Assembly: GCA_934668515.1 (NCBI GenBank)
Contig: CAKUNS010000030.1
Coordinates: 1-16,779, forward strand
From: an uncultured Eggerthellaceae bacterium
GTDB lineage: Bacteria > Actinomycetota > Coriobacteriia > Coriobacteriales > Eggerthellaceae
Direction: 5' to 3'
DNA length: 16,779 bases
The notes beneath the pieces are model-generated. The model saw nothing but the letters and a program-made list of their open reading frames with translations. It did not search any database and had not been told where the DNA came from. The position numbers were made by a program, and so were the translations under genes. Below are positions 1 to 7,300 of the stretch, one piece after another. How positions within the stretch are numbered: the stretch's first letter is position 1; each line of letters begins with the position of its first letter.

Positions 1-126
1 GAACTGCCCGATGACATTCACTCCCATTTTCATCATGTCCCGAGGGAAATGCTGTCCAACGAGGCGGTGAGAAACGCTATTCGTAGTTCTCTCTTGGGGT
101 CGCCCATCGCGCAACCCCTCTCTTGA
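1..126 (+). CDS. possible C-terminal end of an upstream gene (partial)
   Basis: Frame 1 is open from the window edge to a TGA at 124-126, giving a 41-residue tail that ends in SPIAQPLS. The other two forward frames close early. The composition is protein-like and hydrophilic, and the stop leaves about 100 bases before glf, a normal intergenic gap. Forty-one open codons can occur by chance, and I recognise no family, so this is only a candidate for the gene preceding glf, probably in the same polysaccharide locus. No hairpin terminator is visible between this stop and glf. Confidence 0.35.
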   Translation, partial: ELPDDIHSHFHHVPREMLSNEAVRNAIRSSLLGSPIAQPLS

Positions 127-169
127 CGCTGTTTGGTAACTTAGCCCCTCCGCCGTCGATGCGCTGTTC

Positions 170-178
170 TGCTAGAAT
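170..178 (+). promoter_or_regulatory. extended -10 promoter candidate for glf
   Basis: TGC followed by TAGAAT is an extended -10 element (TGn-TAnAAT). It predicts a start near 185, about 39 bases before the glf start codon. No good -35 hexamer lies 17 bases upstream, as is common for extended -10 promoters. A near-identical element lies upstream of the next gene at 1494-1502. Confidence 0.4.
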
Positions 179-223
179 GGCGTAAGATAATTCGTTCGGA
201 CATGACATTCGGAGGTTGTCCCA

Positions 224-1348
224 ATGGCTCAGTACGACTACTTGATCGTCGGCGCTGGTCTCACTGGCGCCGTTTTTGCCCATGAGGCTCAGAAGATTGG
301 CAAGAAGTGCCTGGTTATCGACAGGCGCGACCATATCGCCGGCAATGTATACACCGAAGAGGTTGAGGGCATTAACGTACATCGTTACGGTGCTCATATC
401 TTCCATACTTCCATGAAGGACGTTTGGGGTTACGTCAACCAGTTCGCTGAGTTCAACAACTACGTGAACAGTCCGATCGCCAACTACAAGGGTGAGATTT
501 ATAACATGCCCTTCAACATGAACACGTTCTCCAAGATGTGGGGCGTGGTCACGCCGGCCGAAGCCAAGGCCAAGATCCAGGAGCAGATTGATGCTGAGGG
601 CATCGGCGAACCACAGAATCTCGAGGAGCAGGCGCTTTCGCTTGTTGGTCGCGACATCTTCGAGAAGCTGGTGAAAGGCTACACCGAGAAGCAGTGGGGC
701 CGCGACTGCAAGGACCTGCCCGCTTCCATCATCAAGCGCCTGCCGTGCCGCTTCACGTACGACAACAACTACTTTAACGACCGTTTCCAGGGCATCCCCA
801 TGGGCGGCTACACCAAGATGGTTGCCAACATGCTCGAGGGCGTTGAGGTTCGCACGGGCGTCGAGTACAAAGACCTTATCGCCGAGCAGCCCGACATTGC
901 CGATCGCGTGATCTACTGCGGCCCCATCGACTCGTTCTACGATTACAGCCTGGGTCAGCTTGAGTACCGCAGCCTGCGCTTCGAGACCGACCTTCTTGAC
1001 GAGGCCGATCACCAGGGCGTTGCTGTCATGAACTATAACGAACGCGAGGTTCCTTACACCCGCGTTATCGAGCACAAGCATTTCGAGTTCGGCACTCAGC
1101 CTAAGACTGTCATCACGCGTGAGTATCCTGCCGACTGGAAGCCGGGCGACGAGCCTTACTATCCCATCAACGATGAGCGCAACACGGCGCTGTACGAGCA
1201 GTATTGCGAGCTTGCCGACCGTGAGGGTAAGGTTGTGTTCGCAGGCCGTTTGGGTGGTTATAAGTATTACGACATGGACAAAGCCATCGCGGCTGCGTTC
1301 GATGTGGTTCGCGCCGAGCTTGGCGTTGATCCTGCAGCTGGTCTGTAG
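224..1348 (+). CDS. glf: UDP-galactopyranose mutase
   Basis: This cytosolic flavoenzyme interconverts UDP-galactopyranose and UDP-galactofuranose, the donor for galactofuranose-containing surface glycans. The 374-residue protein has the usual family length. Visible signatures are the N-terminal FAD-binding Rossmann motif (VGAGLTGAVFAHE, residues 9-21), the following acidic and Arg-rich segment IDRRDHIAGN, the conserved HRYGAHIFHT block, IPMGGYTKMV, and the C-terminal FAD-contacting GRLGGYKYYDMDKAI. The start is well supported: GGAGGT at 211-216 lies 7 bases before ATG. It is followed by its own hairpin, so it looks monocistronic, but it borders an acyltransferase and two glycosyltransferases that plausibly build a galactofuranose-containing polymer. 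Base composition resembles the housekeeping genes more than the three genes downstream. The family call is firm. Confidence 0.97.
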   Translation: MAQYDYLIVGAGLTGAVFAHEAQKIGKKCLVIDRRDHIAGNVYTEEVEGINVHRYGAHIFHTSMKDVWGYVNQFAEFNNYVNSPIANYKGEIYNMPFNMNTFSKMWGVVTPAEAKAKIQEQIDAEGIGEPQNLEEQALSLVGRDIFEKLVKGYTEKQWGRDCKDLPASIIKRLPCRFTYDNNYFNDRFQGIPMGGYTKMVANMLEGVEVRTGVEYKDLIAEQPDIADRVIYCGPIDSFYDYSLGQLEYRSLRFETDLLDEADHQGVAVMNYNEREVPYTRVIEHKHFEFGTQPKTVITREYPADWKPGDEPYYPINDERNTALYEQYCELADREGKVVFAGRLGGYKYYDMDKAIAAAFDVVRAELGVDPAAGL

Positions 1349-1393
1349 GGGTCTGCCGATCTCGCTTAGAGCAACGTGCAGTTGACGAAAGAA

Positions 1394-1433
1394 AGCCCGT
1401 CCTTGCTCCAGTTTGCTGGGTCTTGGGCGGGCT
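1394..1433 (+). terminator. rho-independent terminator candidate after glf
   Basis: AGCCCGTCC (1394-1402) pairs with GGGCGGGCT (1425-1433) as a 9-bp stem with one T-G wobble and a long loop, followed by the T-rich stretch TGTTGTTTCTTGTTT. It starts 46 bases after the glf stop and would separate glf from the acyltransferase. Confidence 0.6.
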
Positions 1434-1493
1434 GCTGTTGTTTCTTGTTTAGTGTGTGCGCGGTTGATTCCCGGTCGCCGAGGTCATGAGATT

Positions 1494-1502
1494 TGCTAGC
1501 AT
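1494..1502 (+). promoter_or_regulatory. extended -10 promoter candidate for the acyltransferase
   Basis: TGC-TAGCAT matches the extended -10 pattern and differs from the element upstream of glf (TGC-TAGAAT) at one base. The predicted start near 1509 gives a leader of about 39 bases to the ATG at 1548. No convincing -35 is visible. Confidence 0.35.
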
Positions 1503-1547
1503 CCTTTTCGGTTTTTACGGTATCTAATGCTGAAAACGAGGTTATGC

Positions 1548-2561
1548 ATGGGCTCTAGTGGCGCGGTTAGGCAAAGATGGGTCGATCACGTAAAGTGCTT
1601 AGCGATTCTTGCGGTCGTCCTTGGTCATACGTACGTTATAGGCAACCCGATTCATTCGTTCGTCTACTCCTTCCATATCCCGCTTTTCTTTGTCGTCTCG
1701 GGGTATTTCATCAAGGCCGTTAAACCTGATCTTGCCAAAATGGCTTCTAGACTTTTGGTTCCGTATCTGTTGATTTGCCTTTCTAACCTTATGATCCACG
1801 TCGTTACTGAGGGGGCGAGTCTTGCTGTTGTCAGGAAGATGGTTCTGGCTTCGATATGGGCTTCAGGCGGCGATGTCCCCATTTTTGGCATTTCTGGAAT
1901 TGGGCTCGCTTGGTTCTTGATGACGCTTTTTGTGGCAAGGGTGGTCTTTCAGCTTCTTCAGAATTTTTTGGAATCCCGAAAAATCAATCAGCCCATTATC
2001 TGCTTGATCTATTTCCTAATGATGCTTTCCGGTTGGCAAATCGGACGCGTTCTGTTTTTGCCTTTTGCGCTTAATCAGGCTCTGGTGGCAATTTTCTACC
2101 TATTCATTGGGTACTCTCTTAAGAACCAATGGGGAAAGGCGCTCGAACTTGGCAGCGTTAAGGGGAAATTGGCGCTTTTGACGGCGCTTTTCACGTGGTT
2201 CTTATGTTTGAGTGCGGGTGTTTTCTATTCCATTGGAAACTTGTTCCATGTGGGATTCCTTCTCGCTGGTGTTGCGATGAGCGTTTCTTCTTCAGTGGCG
2301 ATAATGATGATCGCCCGTTATTTTGGTGAGGGCATGGGCGATCGACAGCTTCGTTTTCTCTCTCTTATTGGGACGAATACCCTCCTCGTGCTCTGCATTC
2401 ATTGGTTTGAATCGATTTTTATCGATTGGGCTTCTTTTGTTCTGGTGTTTGATTCAGTGGTGGGTTTGGTATGCGTGGGCTTACTTCATGTTGCGCTGGT
2501 TCTTGCCATATCTTTCTTAGTCCTGGCAACTAGGCCTGTAGGGCTGAGGGAAGTTCAGTGA
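1548..2561 (+). CDS. acyltransferase 3 family membrane protein
   Basis: This is an integral membrane acyltransferase of the acyltransferase 3 type (OafA/WecH/fucose 4-O-acetylase-like). Such enzymes move acetyl or other acyl groups from the cytosol onto glycans or lipid-linked sugars. The 337-residue protein opens with the typical RWVDHVKCLAILAVVLGHTY, whose GH pair carries the family's conserved His, followed by SFHIPLFFVVSGYF. Roughly ten hydrophobic segments run through to the C-terminus. I chose the ATG at 1548 over the in-frame ATG at 1527 because GAGG (1538-1541) sits 6 bases before 1548, while nothing like a ribosome site precedes 1527. Composition is AT-richer than glf. The substrate cannot be read from sequence; neighbouring glycosyltransferases suggest it modifies the surface polysaccharide. 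Confidence 0.85.
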   Translation: MGSSGAVRQRWVDHVKCLAILAVVLGHTYVIGNPIHSFVYSFHIPLFFVVSGYFIKAVKPDLAKMASRLLVPYLLICLSNLMIHVVTEGASLAVVRKMVLASIWASGGDVPIFGISGIGLAWFLMTLFVARVVFQLLQNFLESRKINQPIICLIYFLMMLSGWQIGRVLFLPFALNQALVAIFYLFIGYSLKNQWGKALELGSVKGKLALLTALFTWFLCLSAGVFYSIGNLFHVGFLLAGVAMSVSSSVAIMMIARYFGEGMGDRQLRFLSLIGTNTLLVLCIHWFESIFIDWASFVLVFDSVVGLVCVGLLHVALVLAISFLVLATRPVGLREVQ

Positions 2562-2626
2562 ACTAGCCTTGCGCGATCGTTTTTTGTATTCACTGGTCTT
2601 GGTGGCGTCGGCTGAAGCCAGGGCAC

Positions 2627-2632
2627 TATACT
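2627..2632 (+). promoter_or_regulatory. -10 element candidate for the glycosyltransferase pair
   Basis: TATACT sits in the 94-base gap after the acyltransferase and predicts a start near 2639, about 29 bases before the next gene's ATG. There is no good -35 at 16-18 bases, so the two glycosyltransferase genes may instead be read through from the acyltransferase. Confidence 0.3.
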
Positions 2633-2667
2633 TCCTTTATAGCTGATTTGAATATTTGTGGAGGATT

Positions 2668-4344
2668 ATGGGCCGCTTGCTATTTCGCATTTCCGATGAA
2701 TCCAGCTTATCCGTTCTTACGCCGCGCCAGCGCAAGCTTGTTGAAGGGGCTATGACGTATAATGCGCTGCTTCAACCTGGCCGTACTCTCGAGTATAAGA
2801 TTTACTTAGGGGGAGGGTGGAAGTACCCGTGTCTTACCGATGTGACAACTTTGGACGGGTCCTTAACAGTAAAAGCGGGGATTGATCCTGTTTGCGAGTT
2901 TTCGGCGGTGTCTCTTGTTGAGGGGCAATCTGAGTTTTCCCCTCATTATTATTTCGATGACGTCCCTGTAATTGATTCGGGGGTTCGGCATATAGCTCTC
3001 ACTTCTGATGAGGATGTCGATGATGACCTCATGTTCGATCGTGGATACACATTTGCTGAAAAACTGTATCGCGATTTGGAAATTCGCAACCCTCTTTTGC
3101 TTGATGACGTGAGAGAGTTTAATCGTCGAAGGAGAATCGCCGAGGGAAAAGAGGCGATTAAGCCTTCGGGGCTGCCTTTGTATGAGGGGGCTGTCAAGGT
3201 ATCGAACCGACCTATCGCCTCCATCGCTCCTGGTCAAAGTGTTGCCGATGCGCTTAAAGCAGTTATCGTGGCTATGCACTGGCTTCAAGCGGGAGGCGCT
3301 GAGCGATGGGCTATGGAGACGATTCGACTCGTTCGTGAATCAGGAATGACCCCTATCGTCATTACTTCTATTAACAGCCATCAGCCTTGGATCACGAGTG
3401 CCGACCTAGAGGGCTCTGTGGTTATGAACTTGACGTTCCCGACTCAAGATAGGCCTGGCGATGAGCCTCTTCTTAGGGCCTTGTTCGAGCAATTTGATAT
3501 TCGGGGGGTTTTGATACACCACTCACAATGGATGTACGACAGATTGTGGTGGGTGAAAAGATACTTCCCTTGCGTTCCTGTTGTTGATTCTCTTCATATC
3601 GTTGAATATAGGTGTCATGGTGGATATCCGGCTGAGTCCGTCTCGCATGATGGATATATCGACCTTCATCATGTTATCTCCCCTCAGCTCGTGGATTGGA
3701 TGACTGCGGTCCATGGCGTAGACCCCAAAAAGGTCGTTGACGCTCCCTTGGTGGATCTAACGGCAGACCTTAGCTCGCTTTCTTGCAAGGGTAGGGTTTC
3801 CAAAGATGCGCTTACCCTCGCTTTCGTCGGAAGAATAAGCCGCCAAAAAAGGCCGGATGCGTTTATCTATCTTGCGAAGAGTCTGGAAAAAAAGTACCCA
3901 GGCCGTTTTCGGTTCATCATGCACGGCAGTGGGGATATTGATGCTGTTGTAGATCGAATGATCGATCACTATGGTTTGAACGGGGTCGTTGATCGGCGTT
4001 CTATCGACGTTCCCGTTTCCAAGACGTACGAGGATGCTGATATTCTAGTGATCTCCTCCGTGAACGAGGGAATTACGCTTACTACGTTTGAGGCTGTTTC
4101 TTCGGGCGTTCCTGTTCTCTCTACAGATGTGGGTTCCCAAAAGACGGTCATTCCCGCAGAGGCCTTGCTTGGGTCGAGCACGAGATCTTTTCAGAAAAAA
4201 GCGATGGATCTTGCGGTTAAGATGGATGAAGACGAGGGGTTCAGGCAATCGATTTGGGAGAGCGAGAAAAAAATGATCGAGGATTTTTCTCAATTCGAGA
4301 CGGCCGATAGTCTGTTCACTCGCATGATCAACGAATGGAAGTAG
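2668..4344 (+). CDS. GT4-family glycosyltransferase with N-terminal extension
   Basis: This 558-residue protein is a retaining GT-B glycosyltransferase of family 4, about 150-200 residues longer than a simple one. The GT4 part begins near residue 200 with HWLQAGGAERWAMETIRLV, the N-terminal GGAE sugar-binding loop. The C-terminal Rossmann half has FVGRISRQKRPD near residue 385 and EGITLTTFEAVSSGVPVL near 465, containing the nucleotide-sugar-binding E-x7-E pattern. Residues 1-200 match no domain I recognise; they are hydrophilic and rich in Asp and Glu, without signal peptide or membrane segment. I chose ATG 2668 because GGAGG (2660-2664) precedes it, although the 3-base spacing is short; an in-frame TTG at 2656 lacks any site. 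The stop lies 5 bases before the next gene's preferred start, so the two are cotranscribed. Donor and acceptor are unknown. Confidence 0.88.
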   Translation: MGRLLFRISDESSLSVLTPRQRKLVEGAMTYNALLQPGRTLEYKIYLGGGWKYPCLTDVTTLDGSLTVKAGIDPVCEFSAVSLVEGQSEFSPHYYFDDVPVIDSGVRHIALTSDEDVDDDLMFDRGYTFAEKLYRDLEIRNPLLLDDVREFNRRRRIAEGKEAIKPSGLPLYEGAVKVSNRPIASIAPGQSVADALKAVIVAMHWLQAGGAERWAMETIRLVRESGMTPIVITSINSHQPWITSADLEGSVVMNLTFPTQDRPGDEPLLRALFEQFDIRGVLIHHSQWMYDRLWWVKRYFPCVPVVDSLHIVEYRCHGGYPAESVSHDGYIDLHHVISPQLVDWMTAVHGVDPKKVVDAPLVDLTADLSSLSCKGRVSKDALTLAFVGRISRQKRPDAFIYLAKSLEKKYPGRFRFIMHGSGDIDAVVDRMIDHYGLNGVVDRRSIDVPVSKTYEDADILVISSVNEGITLTTFEAVSSGVPVLSTDVGSQKTVIPAEALLGSSTRSFQKKAMDLAVKMDEDEGFRQSIWESEKKMIEDFSQFETADSLFTRMINEWK

Positions 4345-4349
4345 CTCTG

Positions 4350-5267
4350 ATGGATAAACCAACGGTTGCGGCTGTTGTTGTCACTTACAATAGGCTCGAA
4401 AAGTTGAAGACGGTTTTGAGTTCCCTTGAAGCCCAGTCATACCCTTTGACGCACGTTGTCTTGGTCAATAATGCGTCAAGCGATGGCACGAAGGAGTATC
4501 TCGAAGCATATATTTCGGAGCATCACTGGGAGTGTGGCGCTCATCTTGATTTACTGAATCTGCCCGAGAACATTGGTGGCGCAGGTGGTTTTTCGGCGGG
4601 CATGAAAAGGGCTTACGATCTCGGAGCGGACTATGTTTGGGTTTCGGATGATGATGGCTACCCCGAACCGAACGCGCTCGAATCTTTGATCAAAGGGTAC
4701 GCCGCAGCTGTTGATGAAATGGGACTCGACGTTCCGTTCGCTTGCTCTGTTGTTAAATTTACTGATGGTTCGATCTGTGAGATGAATAATCCCGTTACGG
4801 CTTGGGATTGGGGCAGGCTTTTGGTTAAGGGTCAGAACTCTGTTCTTGTGACTTCTTGTTCGTTTGTATCGGTCCTTGTTCCGAGGTGGGCTTTGGAGGA
4901 TTTCGGTTTACCGTACAAAGAGTACTTCATCTGGTTTGACGACGCTGAGTACACACGCCGTTTATCGAAGGGATGCCCTGGGATTCAGGTTCTCGATAGT
5001 GTGGTTGTTCACGACATGGGCGAGAACAAAGGTGTCAACTTTGGTCAGATCAATGAGACAAATGCCTGGAAGTTTGCGTATGGCATTCGCAACGAGGCTT
5101 CTTTTAGGCTTCATCACGAAGGAAGAGCTAGCTATTTAATGTTTTGCAGGACGGTATGCCTCCAGATGAAGGAAGGTGGCGTTTCTCCCAAGCTTCAGCA
5201 GAAAATGAAAGCTAAACTAAAGGAGGCGATTAAGTTTAATCCCAAGCCTGAGTATCCTCAGGTTTAG
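4350..5267 (+). CDS. GT2-family glycosyltransferase (galactofuranosyl/rhamnosyltransferase-like)
   Basis: This is an inverting GT-A glycosyltransferase of family 2, 305 residues, cytosolic and without membrane helices. It opens with TVAAVVVTYNR, followed by VLVNNASSDGT, the nucleotide-binding region. NIGGAGGFSAGMKRA and the metal-binding Asp run VSDDDG (Asp100-102) come next, then IWFDDAEYTRRL (Asp197-198), the likely catalytic-base region. This arrangement resembles the GlfT2/RfbF-like branch that transfers galactofuranose or rhamnose, which fits the glf gene nearby; the sugar is inference. I prefer ATG 4350, with GGAAG at 4337-4341 eight bases upstream, over the in-frame ATG at 4335, which would overlap the preceding gene by 10 bases and lacks a site. 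It is the last gene of the glycan segment, followed by a strong terminator. Confidence 0.88.
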   Translation: MDKPTVAAVVVTYNRLEKLKTVLSSLEAQSYPLTHVVLVNNASSDGTKEYLEAYISEHHWECGAHLDLLNLPENIGGAGGFSAGMKRAYDLGADYVWVSDDDGYPEPNALESLIKGYAAAVDEMGLDVPFACSVVKFTDGSICEMNNPVTAWDWGRLLVKGQNSVLVTSCSFVSVLVPRWALEDFGLPYKEYFIWFDDAEYTRRLSKGCPGIQVLDSVVVHDMGENKGVNFGQINETNAWKFAYGIRNEASFRLHHEGRASYLMFCRTVCLQMKEGGVSPKLQQKMKAKLKEAIKFNPKPEYPQV

Positions 5268-5335
5268 ATTGCTTAAAGATGATGGTTTCACCTTGTTAGG
5301 ATAGGGCCATTGGACAGCGACGGTTGAAAAGTCGC

Positions 5336-5370
5336 AAAAGAAAAGGGCCCGTCGGGTCCTTTTCTTTTTT
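5336..5370 (+). terminator. strong rho-independent terminator closing the glycan segment
   Basis: AAAAGGGCCC (5341-5350) pairs with GGGTCCTTTT (5354-5363) across a 3-base loop with one G-T wobble. The stem extends outward through AAAAG (5336-5340) and CTTTT (5364-5368), giving 15 bp that ends in a T run to 5370. It lies 69 bases after the GT2 stop. Confidence 0.85.
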
Positions 5371-5423
5371 GCAGGGCAAACTTGCGCGGGGGTATGGTCA
5401 GTACTACATGAAAGGGGAAGAAG

Positions 5424-6122
5424 ATGATTGACAAATCGGCATTCCATTCGTTGAGCTATGGCATGTACGTCATCGGAACAGGCGACGAAGGCACGAGCTT
5501 CGGCTGCGTGGCGAATACGTTCGCTCAGGTAACTTCTTCGCCGTTTCAAGTAAGTGTCGCCCTTAATAAGGATAACGCTACGACATCTGCCATTCGCGTT
5601 GCGAGGCGCTTCACCGCGTCGTGCTTGTCCGAGGACGCCTCGATGGAGCTTATCGGCACCTTTGGATTCCACACCTCAACTGAGTTCGACAAGTTCGCGC
5701 GTCACGCAAGCGATCGTGATGCTGCGGGTATGCCCGTCCTCGCCGAGGGTTGCTGCGCTTGGTTTTCGGCGAAGGTGGTGCAAGAAGTTGATTTGGGCAC
5801 CCATATCCTGTTTGTGGGCGCTGTGGAAGAGGCTAAGCGCGTGGAGGGCGTTGCTGCGCCTATGACCTACGCTTATTATCATCAGGTCAAAGGCGGTAAG
5901 ACGCCGCCGAAGGCATCGAGCTATCTAGGCGAGGAAAAGCTCTCGGAGACCGACGGTCCTGGTCCCTCGGTCGTGAAGGCATCCACGGATCCCGGCGCCT
6001 CTAAGATTGCTTGGCGTTGCACTGTTTGCGGGCACATTGAATACGCTGAAGAATTGCCTGCTGATTACGCGTGCCCGGTGTGCGGTGTGGGCAGAGAGCT
6101 GTTCGAGCGCATTGAGCTGTAG
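5424..6122 (+). CDS. flavin reductase-rubredoxin fusion protein
   Basis: The 232-residue protein joins a flavin reductase-like FMN-binding domain (about residues 1-155, opening with ALSYGMYVIGTGDE-type sequence and FGCVANTFAQVTSSP) through a Ser/Pro/Lys-rich linker (about 156-193) to a C-terminal rubredoxin (194-232). The rubredoxin ligands are Cys199, Cys202, Cys217 and Cys220 in CTVCGH and CPVCGV. The fusion matches high-molecular-weight rubredoxins, which in anaerobes pass electrons from NAD(P)H or flavin to oxygen- or NO-reducing flavoproteins; the partner is not in this window. The rubredoxin is a short form lacking the usual loop between the Cys pairs, as in rubrerythrin tails. AAGGGG upstream supports ATG 5424. 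Bounded by terminators on both sides, it is a single-gene unit. Confidence 0.92.
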   Translation: MIDKSAFHSLSYGMYVIGTGDEGTSFGCVANTFAQVTSSPFQVSVALNKDNATTSAIRVARRFTASCLSEDASMELIGTFGFHTSTEFDKFARHASDRDAAGMPVLAEGCCAWFSAKVVQEVDLGTHILFVGAVEEAKRVEGVAAPMTYAYYHQVKGGKTPPKASSYLGEEKLSETDGPGPSVVKASTDPGASKIAWRCTVCGHIEYAEELPADYACPVCGVGRELFERIEL

Positions 6123-6136
6123 CTGTTGGATGCGCG

Positions 6137-6178
6137 AAGGCCGTCGATGGGGCGCTTGGTTGCCTTATCGACGGCCTT
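6137..6178 (+). terminator. rho-independent terminator after the rubredoxin fusion
   Basis: AAGGCCGTCGAT (6137-6148) pairs perfectly with ATCGACGGCCTT (6167-6178) across an 18-base loop and ends in TTTT. The reverse direction lacks a T tract, so it mainly serves the plus-strand gene. Confidence 0.8.
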
Positions 6179-6201
6179 TTGGCTTGCGGAGGCGGATTTG
6201 C

Positions 6202-6735
6202 TTATTCGGCGGTGTGCCAGTTGAAGGGCGCCATGTCGATGTCGTCCTCGGTGCGAGTGCGAACGGGTGCGTCGTCATCAATCGCGCCGATGGCGAGCAT
6301 GGCAAGAAGCTCCCATTCGTCGGAGATGCCAAGCGCGTCGCGAACGTAATCGCTGGAAGCTTGGTCGTTCTCGGTAACGCGGCCGCGGCCTTGAATCCAG
6401 CAGCTTCCAAGATCCAGTTCGTTTGCCATGAGATGCATGTTGGTCATGACCACCGAGCAGTCTTCGATCCACGTATCCGCGATTTCGGGGTTTCCGAACA
6501 CGGCGATCACGGCAGTGGTGGTGTCGAAGATTCCTTGGCGCGGCGTGCGTGCTGCCGAGAGCTTCTCGATGGTCTCGGCGTCGTCAACTGCCACCAGCTT
6601 CCAGGGCTTCTTGTTGCGCCCGACAGGGCCGGTGAGTCCAGCTCGTGCGATTTCCTCAATCTGAGTGCGTGGGATTTTCTCGCCGGTGAATTTGCGGGTG
6701 CTGTGGCGAGCCAGCAGGGTATCCATGAGTGTCAT
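6202..6735 (-). CDS. nitroreductase family protein
   Basis: This is a small FMN-dependent oxidoreductase of the nitroreductase family, 177 residues, expected to be a cytosolic dimer using NAD(P)H. The N-terminal LLARHSTRKFTGEKI (RHSTR at residues 10-14) is the family's FMN-phosphate-binding signature. GPVGRNKKPWKLVAVDD corresponds to the usual PSxxNxQPW block, and ELDLGSCWIQ to the conserved late motif. The physiological substrate is not predictable. AAGGA lies 7 bases before the ATG at 6735; a second in-frame ATG follows three codons later. It lies just downstream of ssrA on the same strand, with 33 bases between the ssrA terminator and its start, so expression may come from readthrough or a promoter within that terminator. 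It converges on the rubredoxin fusion gene. Confidence 0.92.
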   Translation of the reverse strand: MTLMDTLLARHSTRKFTGEKIPRTQIEEIARAGLTGPVGRNKKPWKLVAVDDAETIEKLSAARTPRQGIFDTTTAVIAVFGNPEIADTWIEDCSVVMTNMHLMANELDLGSCWIQGRGRVTENDQASSDYVRDALGISDEWELLAMLAIGAIDDDAPVRTRTEDDIDMAPFNWHTAE

Positions 6736-6768
6736 GATGATTCCTTTTCTGCGGTGTGATTAAAAGAA

Positions 6769-6806
6769 AAGCCTGTTCAGACGGGAATTCTCGTCTGAAC
6801 AGGCTT
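6769..6806 (-). terminator. ssrA rho-independent terminator
   Basis: AAGCCTGTTCAGACG (6769-6783) and CGTCTGAACAGGCTT (6792-6806) form a perfect 15-bp stem with an 8-base loop containing GAATTC. Read on the minus strand it is followed by TTCTTTTAAT. It lies 7 bases past the tmRNA 3' end. Confidence 0.88.
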
Positions 6807-6813
6807 GAACGTG

Positions 6814-7179
6814 TGGTGGAGGCGCGGAGAATCGAACTCCGGTCCATACTAGACCCTCGGTCAGGCTCTACAAGCTTATTCGGCGATCAGATTTAGGAAA
6901 GCTCGGCTCGTCGACGTGCGTTGCTTTCCGAGTCGGTTCGATCTTATCCAAGGCCATACCGGCTACGTGCCTTGGAGCATTTCCCTAAAATGACACCGCA
7001 CCCGAAACGGGAAAGATCTCGGGATTGGCGCGCGCTAGTAAATTAAGCAGCGAGAGCGTAGGAACGCTCGAAAGAAGTATTCTTGCCAATTAAACTTGAC
7101 GTTACCCCTGTTTAACGTGGAAAGGAGACCACGACCTGCTCCTCACTTCAGACCTACCATGTCGAAACCAGTCGCCCCC
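6814..7179 (-). ncRNA. ssrA: tmRNA (ssrA)
   Basis: Transfer-messenger RNA rescues stalled ribosomes and tags the nascent protein for proteolysis. Read on the minus strand, the 5' end is GGGGGCGACTGGTTTCGACA, the near-universal tmRNA start. The 3' end is GTTCGATTCTCCGCGCC followed by TCCACCA, with CCA encoded. The first seven bases GGGGGCG pair with CGCCTCC at the 3' end (one G-U), so both ends can be placed exactly: 366 bases, a one-piece tmRNA of normal length. The tag reading frame sits in the middle. A terminator follows directly and a TTGCCC-17-TATAAT promoter lies upstream; the predicted transcript carries about 115 bases of 5' leader to be trimmed. Confidence 0.97.
7043..7087 (-). other. 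tmRNA proteolysis-tag reading frame
   Basis: Inside ssrA, the frame ending in YALAA-TAA reads GKNTSFERSYALAA, with GGC (7087-7085) as the proposed resume codon and TAA at 7045-7043. The YALAA end is the classic ClpXP degron. The exact first codon is inferred from frame and typical tag length. Confidence 0.75.
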
Positions 7180-7300
7180 GTTGATTGCAGCTAGGCTGCT
7201 AAAGGGGAGAAGGCCCCACCTTTTCAAAGATCGAGCGGATGTCATGTGCTGGTAAGGTCGTTGCCGACTGTGTTTACCGCGGTCATTCGCTAGAAAAATA

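Noticed and set aside
77..1081. Long minus-strand open frame opposite glf
   Set aside because: It is antisense to an unmistakable glf gene, resembles no protein, and arises from the codon bias of the plus strand.
6007..6759. Plus-strand open frame across the nitroreductase gene
   Set aside because: It starts inside the rubredoxin domain, crosses a terminator and lies antisense to the nitroreductase.
6814..7179. Possible integrated element at ssrA or the tRNA genes
   Set aside because: These are common integration sites, but I saw no integrase gene and no duplicated tRNA or tmRNA end in the window.
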